Source: Flavobacterium sp. UGB4466 (GTDB taxonomy: Bacteria; Bacteroidota; Bacteroidia; Flavobacteriales; Flavobacteriaceae). From it: a stretch of 36,065 nt of DNA. Location of the stretch: NCBI RefSeq assembly GCF_903469665.1, contig NZ_CAGKLC010000008.1:6668-42732 (forward strand), given 5' to 3'. Numbering within the stretch: position 1 is the stretch's first letter; each line of letters begins with the position of its first letter. Shown in pieces: positions 8,159 through 17,028 of this stretch. The position numbers and the translations under genes were made by a program. The notes below the pieces were generated by a model. It had not been told where the DNA came from, did no database searches, and saw nothing but the letters and a program-made list of their open reading frames with translations.

Positions 8159-9253
8159 ATGAAAGCAGGAATTGTAGGATTACCAAATGTTGGAAAATCA
8201 ACATTATTTAATTGTTTGTCTAATGCAAAAGCGCAGAGTGCCAACTTTCCGTTTTGTACAATCGAACCCAATATTGGAGTTGTAAACGTTCCGGATCCAA
8301 GAATTAACAAACTGGAAGAATTAGTTAAACCAGAGCGTGTACAAATGGCAACTGTGGATATCGTTGATATCGCAGGTTTGGTAAAAGGTGCTAGTAAAGG
8401 AGAAGGTCTTGGAAACCAGTTTTTAGGAAACATTAGAGAGTGTAATGCTATTATTCACGTTTTACGCTGTTTTGATAACGATAACATCGTTCACGTTGAT
8501 GGTAATGTAAACCCAATTCGTGATAAAGAAACGATTGATATTGAACTTCAGTTGAAAGATTTGGAAACAATCGAGAAACGTTTGGAGAAAGTAAAACGCG
8601 CCGCTAAAACCGGAAACAAAGAAGCTCAGACGGAAGAAGCTTTGTTAAACCGTATCAGAGAAGCGTTATTGCAGGCAAAATCTGCCAGAACTATTATTCC
8701 TCAAAGCAACGACGAAGAAGTTTTGATGGAAGGTTTTCAATTGATTACGGCTAAGCCGGTATTATACGTTTGTAATGTTGACGAAAGTTCAGCTGTAAAC
8801 GGAAATAAATATGTAGATCAGGTTCGTGAATTGGTAAAAGACGAAGAAGCTGAAGTTATCATTCTTTCAGTAGGAGCAGAAGCGGATATTACAGAATTAG
8901 AAAGCTACGAAGAGCGTCAGGTTTTCCTTGAAGATATGGGATTGACTGAGCCGGGAGCTTCTGTACTAATTCGTGCAGCATACAAATTATTAAAACAACA
9001 AACTTATTTTACAGCAGGTGTAAAAGAAGTTCGTGCCTGGACCATCAATATTGGAGCTACAGCACCACAAGCTGCCGGAGTTATTCATACTGATTTTGAA
9101 AAAGGATTCATTCGTGCCGAGGTAATTTCATACGAAGATTACGTTCAGTACGGTTCTGAAGCAAAAGCAAAAGAAGCAGGTAAGTTCAAAGTTGAAGGAA
9201 AAGAATATATCGTAAAAGATGGTGATGTAATGCATTTCCGTTTCAACGTTTAA
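8159..9253 (+). CDS. ychF: YchF/OLA1-type P-loop ATPase with TGS domain
   Basis: A universally conserved Obg-related protein that binds ATP rather than GTP and associates with ribosomes; in E. coli it is linked to stress and redox responses. The 364 residues are the normal length. The P-loop GLPNVGKST is at about 7-15, the Walker B/G3 block reads DIVDIAGLVKGAS, and the base-recognition site reads NVDE instead of the GTPase NKxD. A coiled-coil insertion (about 125-200) and a C-terminal TGS domain (about 280-364, ending GDVMHFRFNV) follow. It is a single-gene unit with its own -7 element upstream and a strong terminator 44 bases past its stop. Confidence 0.96.
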   Translation: MKAGIVGLPNVGKSTLFNCLSNAKAQSANFPFCTIEPNIGVVNVPDPRINKLEELVKPERVQMATVDIVDIAGLVKGASKGEGLGNQFLGNIRECNAIIHVLRCFDNDNIVHVDGNVNPIRDKETIDIELQLKDLETIEKRLEKVKRAAKTGNKEAQTEEALLNRIREALLQAKSARTIIPQSNDEEVLMEGFQLITAKPVLYVCNVDESSAVNGNKYVDQVRELVKDEEAEVIILSVGAEADITELESYEERQVFLEDMGLTEPGASVLIRAAYKLLKQQTYFTAGVKEVRAWTINIGATAPQAAGVIHTDFEKGFIRAEVISYEDYVQYGSEAKAKEAGKFKVEGKEYIVKDGDVMHFRFNV

Positions 9254-9296
9254 TCTTTTTTAGAGAAGATAGAATAGAGAACAAAGAAGATAGACT

Positions 9297-9328
9297 AAAA
9301 CTGCTGGAGCAATTCAGCAGTTTTTTTT
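9297..9328 (+). terminator. Rho-independent terminator after ychF
   Basis: A 10-bp stem (AAAACTGCTG 9297-9306 with CAGCAGTTTT 9315-9324) runs into eight T at 9321-9328. Confidence 0.88.
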
Positions 9329-9594
9329 ATGCACAAAAGTTATTGTTAGTTGTATTTTGAGGTTGAAGAAAGCCATTGTCAGATTGTACGAAGTCGAAGC
9401 TTCGCATCGTTTTTTATTTCGAGTCTCGTTCCTCGAAATAAAAAAAAATGAACTTAAAAATCCGTTTAAATCCGCGCTTTCGCGTGCGCGATTCTGTATA
9501 GTCGGTTTGTAATTTGTAAGAAGCAAAAAAAATTGGCTCAAAAATTGGTTACAGAAAAATCAACCAATTATCAATCTAAAAATAACCAATAAAA
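9329..9594. repeat. Gene-free gap with small hairpins upstream of the TIGR02117 gene
   Basis: Together with the ychF terminator this makes a 341-base gap. It holds a 14-bp stem (9410-9423 with 9432-9445, containing TTATTTCGAG and CTCGAAATAA), a CGAAG...CTTCG hairpin near 9390-9406 and a GC-rich alternating stretch near 9473-9492. No coding potential is convincing; the minus-strand frame at 9314-9541 is low-complexity and runs into the terminator. Confidence 0.5.
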
Positions 9595-10272
9595 ATGCTA
9601 AAAAAATCTTTCAAATTTCTGGGCTGGACACTTTTCGGAATCTTTACTTTTCTTGCTTTATATGTGACAGCTGTATTATTGATCTCCAGAATTACAGTTA
9701 ACTCCACTATGGACAAAATTGACGAACAAAACGCAATCCCGATTTATATTCTTTCCAACGGAGTGCACACAGATATTGTGGTTCCGATCGTTAGTGAAGT
9801 CAAAGATTGGAGAAAGGAAATTCAGTTTGATCAGACAGAATCCAACGATACATTGGCAAAATTTGTAGCTTTTGGCTGGGGTGATAAAGGTTTTTATCTC
9901 GATACACCTGAATGGTCAGATTTAAAAGCCAGTACGGCTTTAAAAGCTATTTTTGGTGTAAGTTCGTCAGCCATGCATACCACATTTTTTAAGCAATTAC
10001 GCGAAGGAGAAGATTGCAAACGTATTCTGGTTTCTAAAGAAAACTATCAAAAATTAGTAAACTATATTTCAGAGAGTTTTAATAATCCGGAGAATCCTGA
10101 ATGGATTGAAGGCCATAGTTACGGGAAAAAGGATGCTTTTTATGAGGCTAAAGGAAGTTATAGTCTGTTTTATACGTGTAACACCTGGGCAAACTGCGCG
10201 TTAAAAGCGGCGAATCAAAAAGCGAGTTTATGGACGGTTTATGATAAAGGAATCTTTTGTCATTATAAGTAA
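9595..10272 (+). CDS. TIGR02117 family (DUF2459) membrane-anchored protein
   Basis: A 225-residue protein with one N-terminal membrane helix (about 10-31, FLGWTLFGIFTFLALYVTAV) followed by an extracytoplasmic domain. The pattern SNGVHTDIVVPI, AFGWGDKGFYLDTPEW, MHTTFF and the C-terminal YTCNTWANCALK matches my memory of the TIGR02117/DUF2459 family. That family was first noted near urease genes in some bacteria but has no established function. There is no urease gene here. The conserved His in GVHTD and Cys in TCNTW could form an NlpC/P60-like catalytic site, but that is speculation. It appears monocistronic, with 164 bases to the next gene. Confidence 0.75.
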   Translation: MLKKSFKFLGWTLFGIFTFLALYVTAVLLISRITVNSTMDKIDEQNAIPIYILSNGVHTDIVVPIVSEVKDWRKEIQFDQTESNDTLAKFVAFGWGDKGFYLDTPEWSDLKASTALKAIFGVSSSAMHTTFFKQLREGEDCKRILVSKENYQKLVNYISESFNNPENPEWIEGHSYGKKDAFYEAKGSYSLFYTCNTWANCALKAANQKASLWTVYDKGIFCHYK

Positions 10273-10436
10273 AAATTAAAGATGTATTTTAAGAAATAAT
10301 CTTTTGACAAAAGGATTGATAAAATAAAAAGGTACTTTTATGTTTTGGGATAAAGCTTGTTTAGTCCTGAAGAGATAATAATGATTATATAAAAGCTATT
10401 TGAAAAAGCTGTTTTTGAAATTAAACCATAACAAAT

Positions 10437-10961
10437 ATGAAAATTGTAGCCTTTGGAGGGAGTAACAGTCAGCATTCGATAAACAAACAGCTGGCGACTT
10501 ATGCGGCAAGTTTATTCGACAATGGAACAGTTGAGGTTTTAGATCTTAATGATTTTGCCATGCCCTTGTTCAGTGTCGATTTAGAAAAAGAAATTGGTCA
10601 GCATGAGCTGGCAAAAACATTTTTGCAAAAGATTGAAAATGCAGATCTTTTGGTAATTTCTTTGGCAGAAAACAACGGGAATTACTCTGCAGCTTTCAAG
10701 AATTTGTTTGATTGGAGTTCGAGGATCATGAAAGAAATTTTTCAGCAAAAACCAATGCTTTTAATGGCTACTTCGCCGGGAGCAAGAGGAGGAGCTTCGG
10801 TTTTGGAAATCGCCAATAACGCTTTGCCAAGATACGGAGCACAAATTAAAGCTACTTTTTCATTGCCGGCATTTAATGCGAATTTTGACTTGGAGGAAAA
10901 TAAAATCTCAAATGAAGAGTTAAATAAAGAATTAAAAGACATTATTAAGTCCAGTTTCTAA
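10437..10961 (+). CDS. NAD(P)H-dependent FMN reductase-family flavoprotein
   Basis: A 174-residue flavodoxin-fold protein. The phosphate-binding loop is at the N-terminus (MKIVAFGGSNSQHSINKQL), ENNGNYSAAFKNLFDWSSR (about 79-97) corresponds to the flavin-contacting loop, and LLMATSPGARGGASVLE (about 102-118) is the second conserved loop of the NADPH-dependent FMN reductase family. Such enzymes reduce FMN, azo dyes, quinones or chromate in vitro; the natural substrate here cannot be told. The stop is three bases before the start of the transglutaminase-like gene, so the two are very likely co-transcribed. Confidence 0.85.
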   Translation: MKIVAFGGSNSQHSINKQLATYAASLFDNGTVEVLDLNDFAMPLFSVDLEKEIGQHELAKTFLQKIENADLLVISLAENNGNYSAAFKNLFDWSSRIMKEIFQQKPMLLMATSPGARGGASVLEIANNALPRYGAQIKATFSLPAFNANFDLEENKISNEELNKELKDIIKSSF

Positions 10962-10964
10962 TTT

Positions 10965-11942
10965 ATGATCCCAAAAAAGATTGTCCTTGCTGTTTTCTTC
11001 CTGAGTTTCATCTTTCTGCCTCGTGTCAACGCGCAAAAGTACAATACGATTGATAATACGGTGTTAAAGTATCCTGCTAATTTTACTTCAGTAGAAAGTC
11101 TGGCAGAAAGAATACAAAAAGATTTTACTTCAGATTATGATAAAGCGAGGGCTATTTACAGCTGGATTGCTTTAAACATAAAATACGATTACAAAGCCTA
11201 TCTGAATCCGCCAAAACCGCTTCGATTTACCTATATTAATGAAGCGGACAAACAAGCGAAAATTGCAGTTTTAAAGGAAAAAACATGGCAGAACACTTTC
11301 GAATCCCGAAAAGCGGTTTGTGAAGGTTTTACACTTTTGTATCAGGAATTGGCCTCTTTAACGGGGTTGAAATGTGAGGTGATCCGAGGAGATTCTAAAC
11401 GATCGTTGAGTGATATCGGACGTGAAAATTCGTTTTCCAATCATTCCTGGAATATGGTTCAGGTGGATGGAAAATGGATTTTGGTTGATGTAACCTGGGG
11501 GCAGGGATATTATGACAGTGGCAAAAAAGCGGCTGTTAGTCATTTTTCACCCGTTTATTTTGACACTGATCCCAAATACTTTTTTGCTAAGCATTTTCCG
11601 GATTCCGGAACTTATCTGGGGAAAAAATTAAACAAAGAGGATTTTCTGAACGGACCATTACTTTTTGATGCTGCAATAGAAGGAGATCATGAGATTTTGG
11701 CACCGGCTTCAGGAATTATTAAGGCTAATGAAGGAGACAAAATCCGGTTTAAAATAAAGAATATTGCAAAGACAGATCTTTTTTATTATTTGAAGAATGG
11801 AAAACCTGTCAGAATTGAAGACTCTAAAGCAGTAAATGGAGCTTTAGAATTTGAAGTCATTTATGATAAAAAAATAGGCTCGTATATTACTTTTTTTCTT
11901 GTTCGTGACGGTATAATGTCATTTAAGATACTTTCAAAGTAA
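10965..11942 (+). CDS. Exported transglutaminase-like protein
   Basis: A 325-residue protein with a signal peptide (about 1-23, cut after VNA or nearby). The transglutaminase-like core spans about 55-180 and its catalytic triad is visible: Cys119 in KAVCEGF, His160 in SNHSWNMV and Asp175 in LVDVTWG. The preceding DYDKARAIYSWIALNIKYD is typical of the family. The C-terminal 120 residues (about 205-325) look like a beta-rich domain of unknown role. Bacterial members are often proteases or peptidoglycan- or amide-acting enzymes rather than crosslinkers. It follows the FMN reductase gene by three bases, which suggests a shared transcript, although the two products should sit in different compartments. 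Confidence 0.85.
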   Translation: MIPKKIVLAVFFLSFIFLPRVNAQKYNTIDNTVLKYPANFTSVESLAERIQKDFTSDYDKARAIYSWIALNIKYDYKAYLNPPKPLRFTYINEADKQAKIAVLKEKTWQNTFESRKAVCEGFTLLYQELASLTGLKCEVIRGDSKRSLSDIGRENSFSNHSWNMVQVDGKWILVDVTWGQGYYDSGKKAAVSHFSPVYFDTDPKYFFAKHFPDSGTYLGKKLNKEDFLNGPLLFDAAIEGDHEILAPASGIIKANEGDKIRFKIKNIAKTDLFYYLKNGKPVRIEDSKAVNGALEFEVIYDKKIGSYITFFLVRDGIMSFKILSK

Positions 11943-12037
11943 AACGAAGCATGATCTTTGCTTAAAGAGCTTCCTTCTTTGGTTAAATTGGCGTATCTTA
12001 GCCATTACAGTTATAAAATTAATTTAACTGCCGGATT

Positions 12038-13213
12038 ATGGAAACAACTTATTTGAAATCAATTTTAGACAATGATTTCTATAAATTTACAATGCAGCAT
12101 GCTGTAATCAAACTTTTTCCAAAGGCTCAGGTTCGTTACAGCTTTATCAACAGAGGAAATCATTTTTTCCCGCCTGGATTTGGAGATTTACTTCGAAAAT
12201 CGGTTGATGCAATGGCAGATTTGCGGTTGACAAAAGAAGAAAAACAATATTTGTGGCAGCATTGTTCTTACCTGGATCCCACTTATTTTGATTTTTTGCA
12301 AGGCTATAACTTTGACCCGTCCGAGGTTCAGATTACTCAGACAGGTTCTGAGTTAAAAGTAACTGTTGAGGGCTATTGGTATCGCACTATTTTATGGGAA
12401 GTACCCCTGATGGGCTTGATTTCTGAGCTGTTCTATAAGACTGGTCAATCCATTCGACTGGACGATGAAGCTTTAAAAAGAGTAACCAAAGACAAGATTG
12501 ATAATTACAATAAAATTGGAGTTTCGATTTTAGAGTTTGGAACCCGACGACGCCATTCGTATGATGTACATGCCTTGGTGAATGAGACACTTCGAAAATT
12601 TGGTTCGAATAGTTTTATAGGAACCAGTAACGTTCATTTTGCAATGACTAACAATATGAGGCCATTGGGTACTCACGCCCACGAATGGTTTATGTTTCAT
12701 GCTGCCCAATACGGTTTTAAAATGGCTAATATGATGGGGCTGGGACATTGGACGCAGGTATACGATGGTGACCTCGGAATTGCTCTGACGGATACCTATA
12801 CTACAGCGGTGTTTTTTGAACAATTTGATAAAAAGTACTCGAAACTTTTTGACGGAGTACGTCACGATAGCGGAGATCCTATTGAATTTGCAGAAAAAGT
12901 AATTTCGCATTATACCCAAATGGGAATTGATCCGAAATCGAAAGTGATCGTTTTTTCGGATTCATTGAATTATGAGAAAGTGAAAAGAATAGCGGATTTT
13001 TGCAGAGATAAAATCAAAATGTCATTCGGTGTCGGAACCAATTTTACCAATGATGCGGGTTTGCCTTCAATGAATATGGTGATAAAACTGACAGAAGTAA
13101 AGTTGAATAATGACCAGTGGCAAGGTGTTGTAAAACTTTCTGACGAAAAAAATAAAAATACCGGAACGCCTGAAATGATTGCTTTGGCAAAAGAAGTGCT
13201 GGGAATCAAATAG
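12038..13213 (+). CDS. pncB: Nicotinate phosphoribosyltransferase
   Basis: Makes nicotinate mononucleotide from nicotinate and PRPP with ATP hydrolysis, the entry step of the Preiss-Handler NAD salvage route. The 391 residues match the bacterial short PncB class. TYLKSILDNDFYKFTMQHAV is the N-terminal signature. FGTRRRHSYDVH at about 168-178 and GTHAHEW at about 211-217 form the active site; by comparison with the Salmonella enzyme His215 is the residue phosphorylated by ATP. VRHDSGDP and FGVGTNFTND, later in the chain, bind phosphoribosyl pyrophosphate. It stands alone. A weaker -7-like TATCTTAG lies at 11994-12001, 37 bases upstream of the start. Confidence 0.95.
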   Translation: METTYLKSILDNDFYKFTMQHAVIKLFPKAQVRYSFINRGNHFFPPGFGDLLRKSVDAMADLRLTKEEKQYLWQHCSYLDPTYFDFLQGYNFDPSEVQITQTGSELKVTVEGYWYRTILWEVPLMGLISELFYKTGQSIRLDDEALKRVTKDKIDNYNKIGVSILEFGTRRRHSYDVHALVNETLRKFGSNSFIGTSNVHFAMTNNMRPLGTHAHEWFMFHAAQYGFKMANMMGLGHWTQVYDGDLGIALTDTYTTAVFFEQFDKKYSKLFDGVRHDSGDPIEFAEKVISHYTQMGIDPKSKVIVFSDSLNYEKVKRIADFCRDKIKMSFGVGTNFTNDAGLPSMNMVIKLTEVKLNNDQWQGVVKLSDEKNKNTGTPEMIALAKEVLGIK

Positions 13214-13374
13214 TATTTTTTACCAAAAAGCTGATTTTTTATATTTTTGGTTTGCGGATTATTTTAAAATCAATGTAAATAGGGTTTAAAGCTGTTATTA
13301 TTCGTAACAAAAAAAAAATACGCTTTCATTTTTTGACTATAAATGGTACATTAGCCAAAAATCCAATTCACTTT

Positions 13375-15246
13375 ATGCTAGAGCAAAATCAATATACCGA
13401 AGATAACATTCGATCACTCGATTGGAAAGAACATATCCGTATGCGTCCCGGAATGTATATCGGGAAATTGGGAGACGGATCTTCGCCTGATGATGGTATT
13501 TATATTCTTCTAAAAGAGGTACTGGACAACTGTATTGATGAGTTTGTAATGGGCTCAGGGAAAACTATTGAAGTGACTATCAGAGATAAAACGGTTTCGG
13601 TTCGTGATTACGGACGTGGAATTCCGTTAGGGAAAGTGGTGGATGTCGTTTCAAAAATGAATACGGGAGGAAAGTACGATTCAAAAGCTTTCCAGAAATC
13701 GGTTGGTTTGAATGGTGTCGGAACAAAAGCGGTAAATGCATTGTCGAACTATTTTCGTGTAGAATCGGTTCGTGACGATAAACAAAAAGGGGCTGAGTTT
13801 TCTGCGGGAAATCTGGTTCTTGAAGAAGATATAATTGAAACAACGAAGCGAAAAGGAACAAAAGTTACTTTTACGCCGGATGAATCGATTTTTAAAAATT
13901 ATAAATTCCGTTTAGAATACGTAATCAAAATGGTCAAGAACTATTGTTATCTGAACAATGGTTTGACAATTATTTTCAATGGAGAAAAATATTATTCAGA
14001 GAACGGACTTCGTGATTTATTAGAAGAAACCATCAACGAAGAAGATTTAGAATACCCTATTATCCATTTAAAAGATCATGATATCGAAATTGCTTTAACG
14101 CACAGTAAAACGCAATACAGCGAGGAATATCATTCTTTTGTTAACGGACAAAACACCACACAGGGAGGAACTCACTTAGCGGCCTATAGAGAAGCTATTG
14201 TTAAAACCATTCGTGAATTTTACAATAAAAACTTTGAAGCTTCTGATGTTCGTAAGTCGATAGTGAGTGCGATTAGTATTAAAGTGATGGAACCGGTTTT
14301 TGAGTCTCAGACCAAAACCAAATTAGGTTCTACTGATATGGGTTCTGATGACGGAACACCTCCGGTTTCGGTTCGTACTTTTGTAAATGATTTTATCAAA
14401 AACAAATTAGACAGCTATCTACATAAAAATCCGTCAACGGCCGAAGCTTTATTGCGCAAAATTCTACAAGCGGAGAGAGAGCGTAAAGAATTATCAGGAA
14501 TTCGTAAACTAGCTACAGATCGTGCTAAAAAGGCGAATCTTCACAATAAAAAATTAAGAGATTGCCGTGCGCATCTTCCCGATACAAAGAATCCAAGAAA
14601 TCTGGAAAGTACCCTTTTCATTACAGAGGGAGATTCGGCTTCCGGATCGATCACCAAATCGCGTGATGTGAATACACAGGCAGTTTTCAGTTTGCGCGGT
14701 AAGCCTTTGAATTCCTATGGAATGAGCAAGAAAATTGTGTACGAAAATGAGGAATTTAACTTATTGCAGGCAGCCCTGGATATTGAAGACGGACTGGAGA
14801 AATTGCGTTACAACAATATCGTGATCGCAACCGATGCCGATGTCGACGGTATGCACATTCGTTTGCTGTTGATTACTTTTTTCCTTCAGTTTTTTCCGGA
14901 GTTAATCAAAGAAGGACATTTATATATTTTGCAGACACCGCTTTTCAGGGTTCGTAATAAAAAAGAAACCATCTATTGTTATTCTGAAGAAGAACGAAAA
15001 GACGCGATTGAAAAACTAAAACCAAAACCGGAAATCACCCGATTTAAAGGTCTAGGAGAGATTTCTCCGGACGAGTTTAAAAATTTCATCGGAGACACCA
15101 TTCGTCTTGACCCAATTATGATGGATAAAAATACCTCAATCGAGCAATTATTATCTTTTTACATGGGTAAAAATACTCCGGACAGGCAAGAGTTTATTAT
15201 CAAGAATTTGAAAGTGGAATTAGATGCAGTTGAAGAAGAAGTTTAA
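13375..15246 (+). CDS. parE: DNA topoisomerase IV subunit B
   Basis: ATPase subunit of topoisomerase IV, which with ParC decatenates daughter chromosomes. I chose ATG at 13375 (623 residues) over an in-frame TTG 42 bases upstream because [30 protein letters not shown] is the normal N-terminus. The GHKL ATPase site shows Glu48 and Asn52 in [12 protein letters not shown], then DYGRGIPLG and [14 protein letters not shown]. The TOPRIM domain has EGDSASG starting at Glu418 and DADVDG at 487-492, the Mg2+ site. The short loop after [15 protein letters not shown] and the partner parC downstream favour ParE over GyrB. Two unrelated genes lie between parE and parC. Confidence 0.95.
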   Translation: MLEQNQYTEDNIRSLDWKEHIRMRPGMYIGKLGDGSSPDDGIYILLKEVLDNCIDEFVMGSGKTIEVTIRDKTVSVRDYGRGIPLGKVVDVVSKMNTGGKYDSKAFQKSVGLNGVGTKAVNALSNYFRVESVRDDKQKGAEFSAGNLVLEEDIIETTKRKGTKVTFTPDESIFKNYKFRLEYVIKMVKNYCYLNNGLTIIFNGEKYYSENGLRDLLEETINEEDLEYPIIHLKDHDIEIALTHSKTQYSEEYHSFVNGQNTTQGGTHLAAYREAIVKTIREFYNKNFEASDVRKSIVSAISIKVMEPVFESQTKTKLGSTDMGSDDGTPPVSVRTFVNDFIKNKLDSYLHKNPSTAEALLRKILQAERERKELSGIRKLATDRAKKANLHNKKLRDCRAHLPDTKNPRNLESTLFITEGDSASGSITKSRDVNTQAVFSLRGKPLNSYGMSKKIVYENEEFNLLQAALDIEDGLEKLRYNNIVIATDADVDGMHIRLLLITFFLQFFPELIKEGHLYILQTPLFRVRNKKETIYCYSEEERKDAIEKLKPKPEITRFKGLGEISPDEFKNFIGDTIRLDPIMMDKNTSIEQLLSFYMGKNTPDRQEFIIKNLKVELDAVEEEV

Positions 15247-15266
15247 GATTTAAATAAAAGATACTA

Positions 15267-16370
15267 TTGTCAGAGGGTCTTCAAAATAAAGTCATTTTTC
15301 AGCAAGTTGCCGAGTTATTGCAAAATGCGCGACAACAGGTTTTACGTACCGTAAATTCTACCATGACCATTACCTATTTTGAAATTGGAAGAATAATTGT
15401 TGAAGAAGAACAAAATGGAAAAGACAGAGCCGAGTACGGAAAACAGCTTTTAAAAGGCCTTTCTAAACAATTGACAGAGGAATTTGGTAAGGGATTTTCT
15501 GTTGAAAGTTTGGATCGTATGCGGAAATTTTATCAAATTTATTCAATTTCGTCATCACCGATGACGAAATTGCAAAATAGAATTTCCCAGTCACTGACTG
15601 GGGAATTGAAAACAAAGAAATCACAGTCAGTTACTGAGGAATTTCAATCTCAAAAAGTGCAGTCATTGGCTTCGTTTTTCAAATTAACTTGGACTCACTA
15701 TATTTTCTTAATGCGAATTGAAGATGAAAAGGAAAGACGTTTTTATGAAATTGAATCTGAAAAATACAATTGGAGTGTTCGTGAATTAAAACGGCAATAT
15801 GATACAGCACTTTATACGAGATTAGCTTTAAGCCGTGATAAAGAAGGAATATTAGAACTTTCAGAACAAGGTCAGATTATTGAAAAGCCCAAAGATATTA
15901 TTAAAGATCCTTATATATTGGAGTTTTTGGGATTGCCTGAACTTAATCAATATTCAGAATCACAACTGGAAGAAGAGATTATCAATAAATTAGAGCATTT
16001 TTTATTGGAATTGGGACATGGTTTTACTTTTGTTGCCAGACAAAACAGAATCACTTTTGACGATAAACATTTCAGAATTGATTTGGTTTTTTATAATCGA
16101 ATATTAAGATGTTTTGTCCTTATAGATTTAAAAATAGGAGAGCTTAAACATCAGGATTTAGGGCAAATGCAAATGTATGTTAATTACTATGACAGAGAAA
16201 TGCGTTTGGAAGACGAGAACAAAACTATTGGAATTGTACTTTGCCAGAATAAAAGCGAAGCTGTAGTAAAATATACCTTGCCCGAGAACAATGAGCAAAT
16301 TTTTGCCAGTAAATACAAAACAGTATTACCAAGTGTAGAGGTTTTAAAGGAACTTCTTGAAAGTAAATAA
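15267..16370 (+). CDS. DUF1016/YhcG-family PDDEXK nuclease-domain protein
   Basis: A 367-residue protein with the DUF1016 layout: an N-terminal helical domain (about 8-140; QVAELLQNARQQVLRTVNSTMTITYFEIGRIIVEEE) and a C-terminal PD-(D/E)XK nuclease fold. Likely catalytic residues are Glu248, Asp272 in FRIDLVFYNR, Asp287 and Lys289 in LIDLKIG, and Gln300/302 in GQMQMYVN. The family is widespread and often sits near mobile or defence genes; its cellular role is not settled. The start is a TTG 20 bases after the parE stop. No upstream ATG is in frame, and the next ATG (residue 33) would cut the conserved N-terminal domain. The linker at about 95-137 is Ser/Gln/Lys-rich and internally repeated. 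Confidence 0.85.
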   Translation: MSEGLQNKVIFQQVAELLQNARQQVLRTVNSTMTITYFEIGRIIVEEEQNGKDRAEYGKQLLKGLSKQLTEEFGKGFSVESLDRMRKFYQIYSISSSPMTKLQNRISQSLTGELKTKKSQSVTEEFQSQKVQSLASFFKLTWTHYIFLMRIEDEKERRFYEIESEKYNWSVRELKRQYDTALYTRLALSRDKEGILELSEQGQIIEKPKDIIKDPYILEFLGLPELNQYSESQLEEEIINKLEHFLLELGHGFTFVARQNRITFDDKHFRIDLVFYNRILRCFVLIDLKIGELKHQDLGQMQMYVNYYDREMRLEDENKTIGIVLCQNKSEAVVKYTLPENNEQIFASKYKTVLPSVEVLKELLESK

Positions 16371-16379
16371 ATTTGACAA

Positions 16380-16991
16380 ATGAGGAAAGTATTTTTATTG
16401 ATAGTTGTTTTCGTTTTAGTTTCGTGTCAGAATAAAAAAGCAAAGGTTTTGCAAGAAAACGAAGGAATTACAATGGTTAAATCAGAAAGTAAAATAATTA
16501 AGAAAAGAGATTTTCCGATAAAGAACTTTTCAAAAATTGAGTTAGTTTCTTATTATAACAGAATTTATTGGGATACATTAAACTATAAAGGCAAATTTCC
16601 TTCCTCAAAAGTATTAGTTGACAATTACAGATTAACTTTTGACAGTACGATGATAGAGGAAAGAGTGATTTTGAATAAAAGTCAGGAGACGGAACTTTTA
16701 AATTTAATGGTTTGTGATACCTGTGTTCCTCAAGAGGTTTCGGCAGCTTGTTATAATCCAAGGCATATGATTTTATTCAGAGATAATAAAAATAGAATTA
16801 TTGGTTATAATGAGTTTTGTGTAAGTTGTGTTGGAGGCAGAACATCATCTAATCTGGATAATTTTCAAAAATACTGTTATTCAGATATGGAAACATTGTT
16901 TAGAAAGTTTGGAATTAAACTTTTTGTAGACTATGATGATGAAAAGAAAGAATACAAGATTTTAGAAAAAAAAGGATATTTAAAATATTGA
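16380..16991 (+). CDS. Hypothetical Cys-rich lipoprotein
   Basis: A 203-residue protein beginning nine bases after the DUF1016 gene. The signal peptide ends in a lipobox, LVSCQNKK, with Cys16 as the probable lipid-modified residue. The mature part has paired cysteines: CDTC near 105, AACYNPRH near 117, CVSC near 140 and KYCYSD near 157, which could bind a metal or form disulfides. The CYNPRHMILFRDNKNRIIGYNEFC arrangement resembles hypothetical Flavobacterium lipoproteins I have seen, none with a known function. The C-terminal third is rich in Lys, Asp and Tyr. Its place between parE and parC does not suggest a role in DNA topology. Confidence 0.7.
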   Translation: MRKVFLLIVVFVLVSCQNKKAKVLQENEGITMVKSESKIIKKRDFPIKNFSKIELVSYYNRIYWDTLNYKGKFPSSKVLVDNYRLTFDSTMIEERVILNKSQETELLNLMVCDTCVPQEVSAACYNPRHMILFRDNKNRIIGYNEFCVSCVGGRTSSNLDNFQKYCYSDMETLFRKFGIKLFVDYDDEKKEYKILEKKGYLKY

Positions 16992-17028
16992 TATTAAATA
17001 GAAGTACTGAAATAAATTCAGCATAAAA

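Noticed and set aside
9314..9541. A 75-residue minus-strand frame in the gap after ychF
   Set aside because: Low-complexity composition, overlaps the ychF terminator and hairpins, and no recognisable protein features.
12530..12919. A 129-residue minus-strand frame inside pncB
   Set aside because: Antisense shadow of a conserved enzyme gene; no domain or upstream signal.
13333..13374. N-terminal extension of ParE from a TTG codon
   Set aside because: The ATG at 13375 gives the standard ParE N-terminus; the extra 14 residues have no family support.
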